Shown: positions 11,051-22,896 of the stretch, in pieces
Layout: each line of letters begins with the position of its first letter
Numbering within the stretch: the first letter of the stretch is position 1
Source of the DNA: Nymphaea colorata
Lineage: Eukaryota; Streptophyta; Magnoliopsida; Nymphaeales; Nymphaeaceae
Length of the DNA: 64,000 nt
Reading direction: 5' to 3'
Assembly: GCF_008831285.2 (NCBI RefSeq)
Contig: NC_045138.2
Coordinates: 28,243,934-28,307,933, forward strand
Translations under genes and position numbers: made by a program
The notes under the pieces: model-generated
Databases searched by the model: none
Told to the model about the DNA's origin: nothing
Seen by the model: the letters and a program-made list of their open reading frames with translations, nothing else

Positions 11051-11464
11051 CTATTCAAAAATTGTGTGCGCGTGTGCACAAGTCTGCATATGCATTTTAA
11101 GTTTAGCAGCAAACTGTAGAATGTGTACCTCCATAAGTGATTCAAAGCGTCTTGTGTTCACTGCACAAAATTTTCCCAAGTAAGAAGACTTGAAAAATGA
11201 GGGGTTCTCATACGGATAATTACCGAGGACAGATTTTCTCTCACTTGCGCAGCTTAAAGTTTTATTACTCATGAAATGTCTTTGCACTAGCTTAACGACT
11301 GTTGTATTAAAGAATTTTCCGTCTCCAATGAAGTGCACAGGAACTAAACCTTTTAATACGAAAAAATTCTTAATCTCCTTAGAGGGGGGAATGTGTAAAA
11401 GTTTTTTTGGAACTTCCACAAAATTTCTGAAAGCGCTACTAGCAAGAACCTTCATTTTTGACAT
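11051..11464 (-). other. Unrecognised open frame in duplicated flank
   Basis: An open frame of 137 codons contains a KTLSCASERKSVLGNYPYEN segment. The matching position in the other copy (about 38590-38990) is broken by indels, and only a 60-residue piece stays open. I recognise no family. The unequal preservation argues against a conserved gene; it may be a remnant of a mobile element or chance. Confidence 0.25.
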
Positions 11465-12632
11465 TCGAAAAAAGTAGGCCTTCGTTGTGTGGTGGTTCCT
11501 TTATTGGTAAAGATAATCAAACAGAAGATGCAGAGAGCTCTCACTAATTTTGAAGTAAAAGTCTAGTGCGGGCTGATCTTATCTGTGTCGGCTGGATGCC
11601 TTGCAAGATGAAAAGGCGTAAAAGTTGATGTATGACAGTTTCCCACCGTTATATTGTCAGTTCAAAAAGAGGGTAATAAAGAAAAGGAGAGTAGTTGGGT
11701 TGACAGCCGCTATCCGGTTCGTGTTTATCGTAAGACTTCAGGGAAAATTTAGATTTCATTTGTTCGTCTTGGAAATTCTTTCTGCCTCGAGCATTCCAAC
11801 CACATCTCTTCTACACGCCATTGACCGCCGCAAAAAAGAGAAGATCCTCGCACGATTGGTACACATCGGGTTCGCAGGAGTTTCATACAAGTATTGAAGC
11901 TCCCAAATGGGCAAACCTTATACAATGAAAAAAACAGTTCATTGTAACATTTGATGAAAAAAATTCATGCATATCCAAGAACTCAGTAAGTTCCTCTTTT
12001 TTCTCAATAAACTCTCTGGCGTGATGTATTGGGGAAGCCAGAATAAAAGATAAACGTATGCCCAAATTCCTCTGTGCATCTCTGCAGGTAACTGAATTTC
12101 ATATCAGTCTGTGTTGAGTCCCTGTCTCCTAACTGGAACACCATTTCACAAAGAATACCCTGAAAAAGGATTCCTTTCAGAAGATATCTTTGTTATCGAT
12201 GCAACTGTGTCAAAGGTTAGAGAAGATAAGAGCATCACATCGAATTTACAGTGGATGACGGAAAAAAAGTTGACGATTTCCTGAATCAATGACATTTAAT
12301 TTCATCTTTAGTGTCTCGGAAGGGGTGTTAAATATGCCAAAGTCTTATCTCGAGAAGGAGCATGGACCAATCAGGTTTTCACGTCTCCAAGCATGAAGAT
12401 GTTCAACGTATGATGTTTTCAGTTATTTAATGAACGAAAGAAGCCCCTAACCTTCCTTAAAATATAAAAGAAAACAAAACAAAAAGGAGTTACCCTAGGC
12501 TATCAAGCTTGATAAGCTGAAAGCTTGAAATTGTTAGCATTTGATTACAGAGGTGTTGCACCCTTTTGTCCAGGTGCCATGAATATGTGTCATGTAAAAA
12601 AGAAAAGGGAACTCTATAGCCATGACCACAAG

Positions 12633-12633
<1 letters not shown>

Positions 12634-12672
<39 letters not shown>
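12634..12672. repeat. (AT)n microsatellite at the block A edge
   Basis: A pure AT run of about 39 bases lies between the right end of the duplicated YBEY flank (12615) and the truncated PP2C gene. Confidence 0.95.
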
Positions 12673-12680
<8 letters not shown>

Positions 12681-12701
12681 TTTACTATGAAATATCTTTA
12701 C

Positions 12702-14033
12702 CGTCCAAAGCCCGTCGCTTGCTAGTATAATGAATTCAGTATCATTGTCAATCATCTCAACTGTAACATGCGGTTTCCTACCTGGCCTATGCGTAACAAA
12801 ACCACCTTTCTCCTCGATTGCTCTTTGTTCTTTGTCAGGCTCATGATCAACAGAAAGCTGCTTGGCTACGCCGTCGCTGCAGACGACTGCTCTAGAGTCG
12901 CCGACGTTTGCCATCACCAGTTTCTCATCGTTTATCAGTATAGCAGTCACCGCTGTGGAACCTCCTCTTCTCAGCTCATCTGTGTTATCCAAGATCTCCT
13001 CATCAGTTGTCACGTACGCTTGCTTTATTGCTTCCTCTGTTCGTTCCCAAAAAGTTCGGCTAAATGGCAAAAAAGAACACGCGCATTATGCGTCCCTAGC
13101 GTTTGGTCTGAGCAGAAATGAGGAAGAAGATCTATATTTGTGAAAGATGTGTATGTCTCATATGTTCTTCAGAGTTGCTAATATGTACATACAATCTAAT
13201 TGAGATACCATTATTTCAACTCAATCTGATATTTTGGATGTCTTCAACCATAGTCGAAAGAAATATATAGAATTGTGAAATATATAGAGTTGCAGAACAG
13301 TGACTTGTATATGCAGAATGAAGTAAAGGTCATGCATAAAAAAAGGGTTGCTTCCTTCAGAAATTATGACTTGTATATATAGTATTAAGTAACGGTGATG
13401 CATAAAAAAAAGTTGCTTCATTCAGAAGTTATCATTTGTTAAAGAGAAATGTTAGTTTGAGTAGACTTCCCTTATATAAACTCGTAAAAGCACAGGACTT
13501 AAAGGGTAGCAACTAATTGGTGGAACTTGGAAGTACCAAAGGAAACTAAAATACTCAAAACTAGTCGGTTCTTTTTCCGTCTGCCAAACACTCAGAGTCT
13601 ATCTTCTTCATGATTCAGGCAGTAAAAGTTACCTCACTGAGAATGTTGTCAAACAGGTTTTCTTTCAGATAATTGGGCACCTCATGGCCCGAGTGCCCAT
13701 CAAATATAGCAAAAAGGCCCAATTTTGCTCCCTTAACTCGCCCAAATTCTGCTGCAACGTAGTCTTCCATTGGGTGCTTCCTCTTTCCCTTGACCAAATG
13801 GAAGCCATAGGTGACTCGCCTCCCTGATCGACGGCTCTCACTCTCCTCTTCCCCTTTGTTTGGTGACGGAGAGCTTACTTCGATTTGTTTCTGCAAGAAG
13901 TATAAACAAAGGAAATTGTAATTCATAAAGCCTAATACACAAAACGTTCTTGTATTAGTATACAGCTTTCGCCAATACCAACACCTTCATTGAAAACTGA
14001 AATTCGAAGATGAAAACCACAGCGTACCTCCAT
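12702..14033 (-). pseudogene. Truncated PP2C protein phosphatase gene
   Basis: Minus-strand exons are 14028-14033 (Met-Glu), 13633-13890 and 12702-13059. PP2C landmarks are present: KHPMEDY, AIFDGHSGHEV (metal-binding Asp), GGSTAVTAI, VGDSRAV, SVDHEPDK and LASDGLW. Three defects are visible. First, after the acceptor at 13060-13061 the expected P-N-F-W-E reading needs four T's where five occur (13049-13053), a one-base shift. Second, the segment with the RVDGQLAVARAFGD-type motif is missing; GFVTHRPG joins directly to KPHVTVEMID near 12780. Third, the gene stops after ASDGLW at a GTAAAG donor, and the final exon with the last metal-binding Asp is gone. What follows is an AT repeat and block A sequence. 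Family call firm; pseudogene status strongly supported. Confidence 0.85.
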
Positions 14034-15060
14034 TTCCCCTTTCCACAGTTAAGAGAGGAACTTATCCCTTGAGGGCTCCTGAAATTTGCCGGAGAAAATG
14101 GCCTGAAAGATTTGGGGTCCGGTGGCAACTGACAAAGTAAGAGGCGGTTGCATGGGATGGCTGAGAACTTAGGCCACTTGGCACAGCCACTTTGTTCACT
14201 GGCTCGGGTCTGACAAGTTAGATTAATGATCAGTATGTGTATAATGAAATTTTAATATGTAAACAAAATCTAAACTGACTTTTGGGTAGATTGGGTACAA
14301 GCCTCAAGCTTTACTGCTGACAAAAAGCCTTAATGAATAATGGGTAGTTTACAAAGTGTTAGACAATATTAAGGCAAACATTCATGCAGCTAAAACTTAG
14401 TGAAGTTGTATAACCAAGTTTTTCTTCTTCAACTCTCAGCATTATAAAGAAAGAAAGAAAGAAAAGGAACGAGCAATGAAGGTTATTACCTTCGAGTGTC
14501 TTTAGATTTTCATTCCCATTTGATATCTAGGAAGAGTTTTAAGGCAAAAAAAGGTGGGTCTCTGCATAAAGTTAAAGCCTATGAAATACCTACACAGGAC
14601 AACAAGAATGAGGAAATAAAGCTTTGGCTTTCATTTAAACGGTGAGATAATCTCCTACTCAATCCAATTAGGGGAGAAAAGCGGGGGACGTAATGGTCAT
14701 TTTTCATTTTTGTTGGGGCTGGCGGGAGCGATGCAATTATGCAACTCCTTTATCTAATGAGAAAATTTTAATTAATTTTCTCTTTAATTATTTCTCGGGA
14801 AGGAATACCTTCGCTGGCGGGTGCGTTTCCGCGGCAAAGAATTGTGGGGCGCAAAGGTAATCGAGGAATCGAAGTTGTTTTTGCCTTAATTGTCGAGAAG
14901 TTTCGATAAATTTCGCTGCCGACGGAAAGATATCTCGTTTCTGCCTCAATCTGCTTCGGATTTTGCCTCTTTCTGGGAAGGGATATTTGGGTTACTCCGA
15001 GGGGAATTATGGTTGGTCAAATGTGGTTCGTTCTTGGGTAATCTGAGGATCAAGCTGAGG
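14034..15060. other. Divergent intergenic region between PP2C remnant and PTPMT gene
   Basis: Shared upstream space of a minus-strand and a plus-strand gene. It contains a short GAAA run near 14449-14465. From about 14810 the sequence becomes more GC-rich, probably the PTPMT leader. An open frame from 14890 is in frame with the PTPMT start at 15061, but its extra residues do not resemble the family. Confidence 0.5.
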
Positions 15061-18000
15061 ATGGAGGAAGGGAATTATGCGACCGATGGCATGGGTTTTC
15101 AGGGGAGGACAGGTGGGGCGTTGGTCGGGTTGGGTGCTCGGGCTCTTTTCTACCCGACTTTGTTCTACAACGTCGTTCGAAACAAGATACAGGCGGAATT
15201 CCGGTGGTGGGACGAGGTCGATGAGGTTCGTAAATTCGATTTTGTGGTTTTTTTTCTTTTGCCGAATTCATTATTCCTTTTCATGGTATTTGGAGTTCCA
15301 ATTGTGCATCCATTTAGTTGTGGCGTTCTTGTTTCATTCTTTCCCGTAGGAAGATTTTGTTGATTAAAGTATGCGGTAACAAGAGTTAGAAACAATGCCG
15401 AAGCTACTTTGTGTTGATCATTTTTCAATGAGAATTTCCTTTAAATCTTCTTGCGCATTTAGAGATATTGTGACATTGCGTCTCTAATAACTGAAGGAGA
15501 AAATAGGACCCGCTTTCTGAACCTTGTTCACGAACCCACTCCCTGACCGTGTTCAGATTGGGGTTCGATGGGTCCGCGATACATGCTGAGGGTTGGGTAG
15601 GATTCCCATCAAGTTGAATTGGTTGTTCAGTTCCGATATCTGCTATTAAGAATCTATTGCTGCAATAATTTTGGTGCTAAAGATCCGAATGTAGCAATTT
15701 TTTAAGTCTACAAGATTGCAACAAAGAAGCTGATGTTACTCATGCAATGAAGTTCTTATGGACAAATTTGATTGGTAATAGAGAAAGGAACAGGGGAAGG
15801 TGATGGCCCGTCAGCCACTAAGAAACTAGGCACTAAAAGACCGTCGGATGGTAGAAACGAGTTAATGATAAATCTGTGAGTTTACTAGTGATTTTATTCG
15901 TTCTCTTTTGCCTTAGTTCTCTGTTTTGAAGGGAAGAGTTTTTTAGAAGGGAAAAGGTAAAGAAGGTTGGAACAAGAGGACTGGGAAGGGGGTAGATTCC
16001 GTCTGCCGAATAACAAACTGACAGAAAGTATACCACCGGAATAGAGGGAAGGAATTTGATTGCCCTTTAGCCCAAGAATATAGCCGGTTAGTGCATATCA
16101 AATTCAGGAAACATACTCAGCTTATTTACGACGAGTCATTATATATATCGATGGCATATTCACTATTGTCATACTTCCACTAAAATAATCAAGTATGGTT
16201 GATGTCTTTTCTAATTGTGTTTTTTTATAAGAGGAAAGAAGAGTGGTATATACTGTAATACTACATATCTGCACGTTTCACTCCAATGGAACAGGAAATA
16301 AATTCTAAAAGCAAGCTGGCGATTCCCATTAAAGGGGCTATAGTTTAGAGGTTTCTGTATGAAGTCGTCATGCTTATGCATGTAGTCATGATATGCTTCT
16401 TTTTATCTCTCCATTTTATGGTAAGGTAAACATTCTCCTACCACTGCTTTCAGTTTCTCTTGTTAGGTGCTGTCCCTTTTCCAAAAGATGTTCCTCGTTT
16501 GAAAGAGCTGGGCGTTGGAGGTGTCATCACTCTCAATGAGCCATATGAAACTCTAGTACCTACTTCTTTGTATAAGGTAAGCATCTATCACCACACATTT
16601 TTATGACGTGTGATGCTTTTCCTGTATTTCCATTGTGTGTTTTCTAAGAGGATGATTTGAACATGATTCTATCAATCACTGGATTTTCATGCAAAATTGC
16701 TTTTATAATTGTCTATCATTTTCCTAATGAATAAGTGGATAACCTGTTTATGTTCAATTTGCTAGTATGAACTAACACCCAGCATTTGTCTTATTTTCAT
16801 TAAAAAATTGATCTTCTATAGTTGAATTGAACAAAACATGGCTCTGACAATTCTTGCTTATCACACCTTTTCTCCATTTGGCAAAATTTACATTGAGTGT
16901 GGATTAATGAACCAAGTGGCTAGTGGCTCAACTCACTTCGATATGTGAAAGAACGTCTTTAGTCATATAAAAGGGTGGGTAATGTTCAGTTGGTTCATCA
17001 GCACAAAGAAGGTCTACTTACAAGGCTGTTCGTCCCAACTCAGCTCACATAGGTTTCTTTTGTCTGCTGCACGTTAAGGAGCAATGCTTGAGATGTGTTT
17101 CAGATTGTGACATGTTCATGAACCAGTGTCAAGAATTAGCGTATAAAAACGTGCCATTTGGATTTTTTGCCATCTTTCTTAACAAGGAACTTGTGCTTGT
17201 TTTAGACATTCGCCTTCAGCCCTTCACAAAATTCTTTTCCGTGTTTTATTGTATCTCCTTTGAGAATTTTACATATGTAGAGTACAGATGCTTAAAATCA
17301 GGATCACTTACAATTCACATCATTACTATGGATCTCAAGTTATAAACTTATTCATTTATGACAGGATAATTGGGTATCAAAAGTAATGGAGTCAAACTTC
17401 ACATAGTAAATAGTTTACAATGCCCCAATAACAAGCTAAATCTTTGTTCCTTGTGTCAACCGAAGTTCTCTCTTTTCCTCTTTGACCATACATAGAAGAA
17501 GTAACATCCGTCCTTAAGATGATCTCTTCTTTTTTTGTGATCTCTATCATACACTGGAGTTCTTCTTCCTCACCTTGTTTACAATGTTTTTACATTAATT
17601 TTGAATATACCTAGCTATCATATTATTATTCTCTTTGGTCCTTATATGGATGTTTTCTTGCCAGAAAAAAGAAAAAGATTATTATCATATGAAGGTTGCA
17701 AAATGTCCCTTTATTTCCTCATTTTCTGCAGTTAAATCTTATTTTTCCAAATAAATGTTTTTGAACGTTTTTCTTGCTGTATTCCTTTATTAGACATTTT
17801 ACTTTGATACAATTTGACCTATTGGAGTGATTGTTCGATAACATTATTTTTCACCTTTATGTTCTCGTTGCAGTTCTGTTTCCACTTGGCGCCGGATGAG
17901 CCAAAACACCCTCAATACCCCTTAACTCGTTTAAATTCTTCTTTGCTTGTGAAGCTAGACACCTTTTTTGTCACTTGAAACTTAAAATTTGGCAACACTA

Positions 18001-20251
18001 GCCTCCATAGACATGAGGGAAGTATCTATTTTTTTTATCTGAGGTGAAACTTCTCTCCCTGCATACTTGCTTCCTGACACCTGTTTGGAGGACTTTGAAT
18101 GTCTTATTTGGGAAAGTTGCTAAAATTTATTGCTTTCTTAAAGCAAACAGAAAGGAACGAATGATTTATGGTGGTTCTGTTTTATACTAAGCTACGGCAA
18201 TGGTATACGTGTGTACCATACAAGCCTCCTGGTTTCTCTTTTCGAGTACTTTACTGAAGCAAGTCACAGTTGAGCTCTGTAAGATGTTGACTTCATTTAG
18301 CTTGCACACACTTTTGCTTTTTCAACTTTTTACTGGGTCATGTTCATCAAGTCAGTTTATTTGTGCTTGTGCACTGTGTGGCGTAACCAACTTGTGGCAG
18401 GTTCTTGCATGAGAAATGCCTTATGACCATAATTTGATAGTTGCACGTTTCTCTTTGTAACTTGTATGTGACATGAGTTTTCAGGATCACGGTATCAAAC
18501 ACTTGGAGATTCCAACAAGAGATTATCTTTTTGCTCCTTCGTATGCTAACATCTGTCGAGCAGTAGATTTCATTCATAGTAAGTGAACCTTGACACCATT
18601 ACTTTATGCATCCCCTAAAGGAAGGTCTTTTACTCGTTCTTGATGCACAGGCCTGGAATGAGCCCATCCCCATTTTTATTGGAATTTGGGCCTCTGGTTA
18701 TGTTGTAAGCCCTTCGCTGGTGTTGTTGGACTAAGGCCCATTGCTGCTGGTAGAAGGGCCCTGGTCCCCTTGGGTGCATATACTTGAATTTATATCTCTT
18801 CTATTTCCTCAATAATTTGCCCTTTCTAGTATTCTGTAAGGCAAGTCAATAGGCTTCAGAAGTGGAGAGTTGTATTCTGTCCAATTCACCATTTAGAACT
18901 GTTTCATTGTTTCTTAAGAGGAAAAATTAAAGTTTGCCTTGAAAGTGGTATCTTGAAAGAATCTTCTCCGCTAGATCACATGGGTACTCCTTTTCAGGTT
19001 GACCTATATCTGTAGGTAGGGGCAGATTTGGAAACCAGTGCTAATAGTACATCAGCTATTTGTGGTTCAGATCTGGGTTGGGTCCATGTCTGACCATTCT
19101 TTTGAAGGCATTTGGAACCCTGACTTGTTTTTTGTTATTGATTATCAACATAGTTTTCATCTTGACTGCATTGCCTTGTGCATATAAAACTATTTTGCCT
19201 GAATTTTGTGGATCACTGCAATGGGAATATGTGTTTTGTTCTGCATACCCACTTTTTCTGAAATTGCTACGTGGTACCCTTCTATGCCTTCCCCAGTGTG
19301 ACTCAGCTTGTGTTTCTTGTAGTTTCTCCTCAGAGAGAGATTCTGTAGGGTATATGGTTGTACTTGTAGTTTGTCATTGGAGACGTCATGTAGACCAGAT
19401 AACCTACTTTTCTTTTCTGATTTGCAGATTATGCCTCATGTGGTATGACCACCTATGTTCACTGTAAAGCTGGGCGAGGAAGGAGTACAACAGTTGTTCT
19501 CTGCTACTTGGTATGTATCATTTCAAAGCATGAATACCACATGCTTCATTCAAGCCACCATTGACCTGTCGAAACAGTAACAGAAAACCAAGTTGTCATT
19601 TGCAACAGATGGCATATAAGAATATGACACCTGATACTGCGCTTGCATTTGTTCGATCAAGTAGACCACGAGTTCTATTAGCCCGATCTCAATGGCAGGT
19701 ATAATGTTCACCCTCAAATACAATGATTAATTAGCATGGCAGTGGAGCAGGCAACCTCTGGTTATTTGTCCATATTTTTTTATGTTTGTCCAAGCAATAC
19801 AACATGCTGAAAGAGAAGATCTTTTACTAATGTAATGTTTATTCTTCACATTGGATGTTGGAATCAGGCTGTTCAAGAATTTGGGATGCGCAGATCCAGA
19901 CCACTTTTAGTGATGCCAACTCAATTATCTTATGGTAATGATGATGATGAAAATTCCCTCGTCCTTGTAACATTGGAAGATATTGAAGGGTACAGTCCTA
20001 GCAGTAGCAGTTCAAAATCTTGGGAAGCACTAAGAACAGCTTGCAAGGTTCAGGTAGCAGCTGCAAGAGGTGTCATGCGGATGGTTCGAGCATCTGCAGA
20101 GTTAGCAAGATTTTCTTGTATTCTTTTTGCAGAGACCAAGTTGTTGACAGGAAAGCTTAGAATGAATTGTGCACCCGTGGAAGCCTCCAAATGCCTTCTA
20201 CCCTCTAGTGGTCAGTTGCCAGAGACAGGTTTGGAGATTGTTGTGTGCTAG
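15061..20251 (+). CDS. PTPMT1: PTPMT-type dual-specificity phosphatase (putative PGP phosphatase)
   Basis: Six exons give 312 residues: 15061-15225, 16454-16576, 18485-18578, 19428-19510, 19609-19698, 19868-20251. All introns are GT-AG and phases agree. Family landmarks are RWWDEVDEF, LLGAVPFPKDVPRL, GGVITLNEPYETLVP, RDYLFAPS, and the CX5R active site HCKAGRGRSTT with Cys140 and Arg146. RSSRPRVLLARSQWQAV follows. Plant PTPMT1/2 dephosphorylate phosphatidylglycerophosphate to phosphatidylglycerol for cardiolipin synthesis; location here is not evident from the sequence. The C-terminal 127 residues form a low-complexity plus helical tail (SPSSSSSKSWEALRTA). I chose Met at 15061 because the family similarity begins soon after it. 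An in-frame upstream Met at 14890 would add 57 residues and seems less likely. Confidence 0.9.
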
Positions 20252-21042
20252 TGTGCAGCTTGTGTGTGCTTTACCATGGCATTAATGTAGAAGAGAGATC
20301 TCTCTCTTCAAACTTCATCATCGTTGAAAGCTTACTGTGTATAGAAAATGTGTACATTAAACAAGTTTGTATATATTACTATTTGTCTGTAAGAACAAGT
20401 CTGTAGATATCCCGTGACATCTGTAGACTAGTTTGGAGCTTGACAAAGATTTTCATCATAGCATATACGTGGCCCTTTTCTTCTCATTTGCCAACCGTTG
20501 GAGATGCAATTCCATAGTTTCTTCCAAAGCTTCTGTTGAAACAAGAAAGCTGAGCACGTGCAAATTATAAGATGAACTTGATTCTAACGAATTGTTCACT
20601 TCAATTTTCTCAGTCAGGAAATGGAGAAAAAGAAATACTTCTCTCAAAATTTTTCACTGGTAAATAGCGCAAGAATCTCCCGCTATTTGAATATTTAAGC
20701 ATCACAGCAGGAATGAAGCAGCAACAGCTCGTATATGAACTGCTGGGTAGTTCACAGCTGAGATAAAACGTTACAAGGTCATGTAATTGTATGATAAATT
20801 TGGGAAACCTCAACGCGTCAATCGGGAGCATACATCATGAAAGCTGGCCTTCTAACTCGCAGCTTTCGTCATTATAGAAAAAGCTCAGCAAACTGTGTCT
20901 GATCACCTGCACCACCCACTTCCCACCTCCAGTGGACCTACTCAAGGCAGCCCACTTGGTTCTTCACCAATTCATCAATCCCAAACGAGTGGATCAACAA
21001 GTCCTTCGTTCACAGGCAAACACCAGCCCTCCACTGACTCGC
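20252..21042. other. Tail-to-tail intergenic region
   Basis: Lies between the 3' ends of the PTPMT (plus) and PPR (minus) genes and presumably holds both 3' untranslated regions. No further gene was seen. The right end becomes GC-rich like the adjoining PPR coding sequence. Confidence 0.6.
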
Positions 21043-22896
21043 TCAAGCGTCCCCCAGCTTGGCCTTCGTTCCGAAGCTCTGCAGGAACCGTTTCAGCTGC
21101 GCCTGGAGCCCGGCGTCCTTGAGCGCGTACAAAGTCGACCTGTACAGCCTCGCGTCGAGCCCAACCCCATGGTCCTTGACGTCGCCCAAGAACCTGATCA
21201 GCTGGTCCACCCTGGTGCTCTTGGACAGCACCCCAACCATGACAGCGGCCAGCGTCCGGTCTAGTCGGCCCCCGCTGCCCTTGAACTCGCTGTACACTCG
21301 GACGCAGGCCTCGTAGTCCTTGACCCGAGCGTAGGCTCCGATCAGGCTCGTGTAGCTCGCCCGGTCGGGCCGGACCTTCCGCGCCCGCATCTCGTTCCAC
21401 AGCCGCTCCGCCTGCCGCACGTTCCCGTCGCGCCCGTACACGTCGAGCAGGGCGTTGTAGACCCACACGTTCGGCCGGCACCCCTTCGCCTTCATGACGC
21501 CGAGCATCCGCAGCGCGTCGCCCGACCGGCCTTCCCGACCGTACAGTCGGATGACGATCGCGTAGGCGAAGACGCACCTCCCGTACCCAGAGGCCTGCAT
21601 CTCCACAAGCAGGGACTCGGCGCGGGCGGTGAGCCCCAGCCGCGCGCACGCGCCCACGGCCATGGAGTACGTCACCTGTCCCGGCCGGAGACCCAGGGAC
21701 GTCAGCTGGTCGAAAGCCTCCAGGGCCGCCCGGGGGCCGCGCCTCCTCGCGTGCCCGCCGACCACTACCGATAGGACACAGTCGGTGAGCATAACGCCGG
21801 AATTCTTTGCTGCCGCGACGATTTCCATTGCTTTTTCGGGCGAGTCCGAGTCCACGCGTAACGAGACGAGGCGGAGGAAGACGGTCTGGTCTTTCGGCGG
21901 GTGACGCTTGGCCAGAGACTCGCTCAGGAGGGCCTCGGCCTCTTTTGGCCTCCCCTCGGCGACGAGCGAGGGGATCAGGCAGGCGTAAAAGCGGTGGTCC
22001 GGCTCGACTCCTGATGACTCCATCTCCCTGACGAGCTCGACGCCTTGCGTTGCTCGGCCGGATTGGACGAGCGTTCGGCAGAACGCGAGGTAAATCGACT
22101 TCGCCTCGCTGCTCGAGCCGAGTCCCCGGGACCTGATCTCTTCGAAGACTCGCGCGGCCTTGTCCGTCTCATCGCTCTTCTCAAGAGCCTCCAAAACCAA
22201 CCGGTAACAGAGAAAATCCGGCTCGATCCCGAAGGAAACCATCCGATCGTAAAGTGATACAGTAGAGCCGTACATGTGCAGCTCGTTGTAGCCCTTCATC
22301 GCCGACGCGAACTCCCGGGCGGCGGTGCGTCGGTTCTTTGCCAGCGAGTCCAGGAGCGCATCGGCGACTCGGAACTTTCGAGATGATATGCACAGCCGAA
22401 CCGCTTTTGAACCAGTGGAGGATCCGGGAAATGCGAGACAGATGCCGATATCGGGAGCGATCTCCGAGATGTTGCGCCATTGCTCCGATTTGGTCAAGAA
22501 CGAGATAAGGAAATTCGTCGACAGGAAGTCCAAGAAAAAGTTGGGATCCTTCTTCGCCTCTCTGTAGAAATCTAAGACGGACTCTTCATTCGGTTCTTGT
22601 CGAAGGAAGTCTTGGAGACGCTGACCGAAGTTCTGCCGCGCTCCGCTGCCGCCGGCCTCAGCATGGAGGTGGCGGACTTCAGCAGCTGGAATGGCGTTGG
22701 CGGAATCGTCAAGGATGGGAACCGATGGCGAGCCGCAGGCAGAGACGACGTTGGACAGGTGGAAAGCGCCGTCCTTCCGGCTGAGTCTCTGTCGACTTAG
22801 TGTGACGAACGTGGCGGTGGTCAGTGAGCTTATTCCGAGCCGGAAAGGTGGGTGGTAGAGGTGGTGGAAGGGGTGCTCCACGTACGCGACTGCCAT
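21043..22896 (-). CDS. P-class pentatricopeptide repeat protein, probably chloroplast
   Basis: Intronless gene of 617 residues from the Met at 22896. About twelve tandem 35-residue PPR motifs run from roughly residue 190 to the C-terminus; examples begin VTYSMAVGACARLG, VWVYNALLDVYGRDG and ASYTSLIGAYARV. There is no E, E+ or DYW extension, which makes it P-class: such proteins bind organelle RNA and act in stability, splicing or translation. The N-terminal 60 residues are Ser/Thr/Arg-rich and poor in acids, as in a plastid transit peptide. Coding GC is high compared with the surrounding AT-rich DNA. It may correspond to the At5g13770 group, but I am unsure. The frame remains open upstream to a Met at 23049 (668 residues); that extension is Pro/Ser-rich and less transit-like. 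Part of the gene (22203-22548) has an inverted copy at 3516-3859. Confidence 0.9.
   Translation of the reverse strand: MAVAYVEHPFHHLYHPPFRLGISSLTTATFVTLSRQRLSRKDGAFHLSNVVSACGSPSVPILDDSANAIPAAEVRHLHAEAGGSGARQNFGQRLQDFLRQEPNEESVLDFYREAKKDPNFFLDFLSTNFLISFLTKSEQWRNISEIAPDIGICLAFPGSSTGSKAVRLCISSRKFRVADALLDSLAKNRRTAAREFASAMKGYNELHMYGSTVSLYDRMVSFGIEPDFLCYRLVLEALEKSDETDKAARVFEEIRSRGLGSSSEAKSIYLAFCRTLVQSGRATQGVELVREMESSGVEPDHRFYACLIPSLVAEGRPKEAEALLSESLAKRHPPKDQTVFLRLVSLRVDSDSPEKAMEIVAAAKNSGVMLTDCVLSVVVGGHARRRGPRAALEAFDQLTSLGLRPGQVTYSMAVGACARLGLTARAESLLVEMQASGYGRCVFAYAIVIRLYGREGRSGDALRMLGVMKAKGCRPNVWVYNALLDVYGRDGNVRQAERLWNEMRARKVRPDRASYTSLIGAYARVKDYEACVRVYSEFKGSGGRLDRTLAAVMVGVLSKSTRVDQLIRFLGDVKDHGVGLDARLYRSTLYALKDAGLQAQLKRFLQSFGTKAKLGDA

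Larger units (their letters stand above)
9369..12615 (+). repeat. Duplicated YBEY 3' segment (block A, part II)
   Basis: This segment is collinear with 36815-40122. It contains the last half of YBEY intron 10, exons 11 and 12, and about 1.75 kb of 3' flank, with scattered substitutions and indels. The left join shares CC between the RPC7 flank (27548-27549) and YBEY intron 10 (36815-36816). The right end of homology is ACTCT at 12611-12615, matching 40118-40122. Confidence 0.85.

Noticed and set aside
14890-15060. Upstream in-frame extension of the PTPMT start
   Set aside because: The extra 57 residues show no targeting-like or family-like features. The Met at 15061 directly precedes conserved sequence.
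20975-21649. Long antisense-frame open reading frame within the PPR gene (224 codons, Arg/Gly-rich)
   Set aside because: It is a shadow frame of GC-rich PPR coding sequence; the PPR frame has clear repeat motifs.
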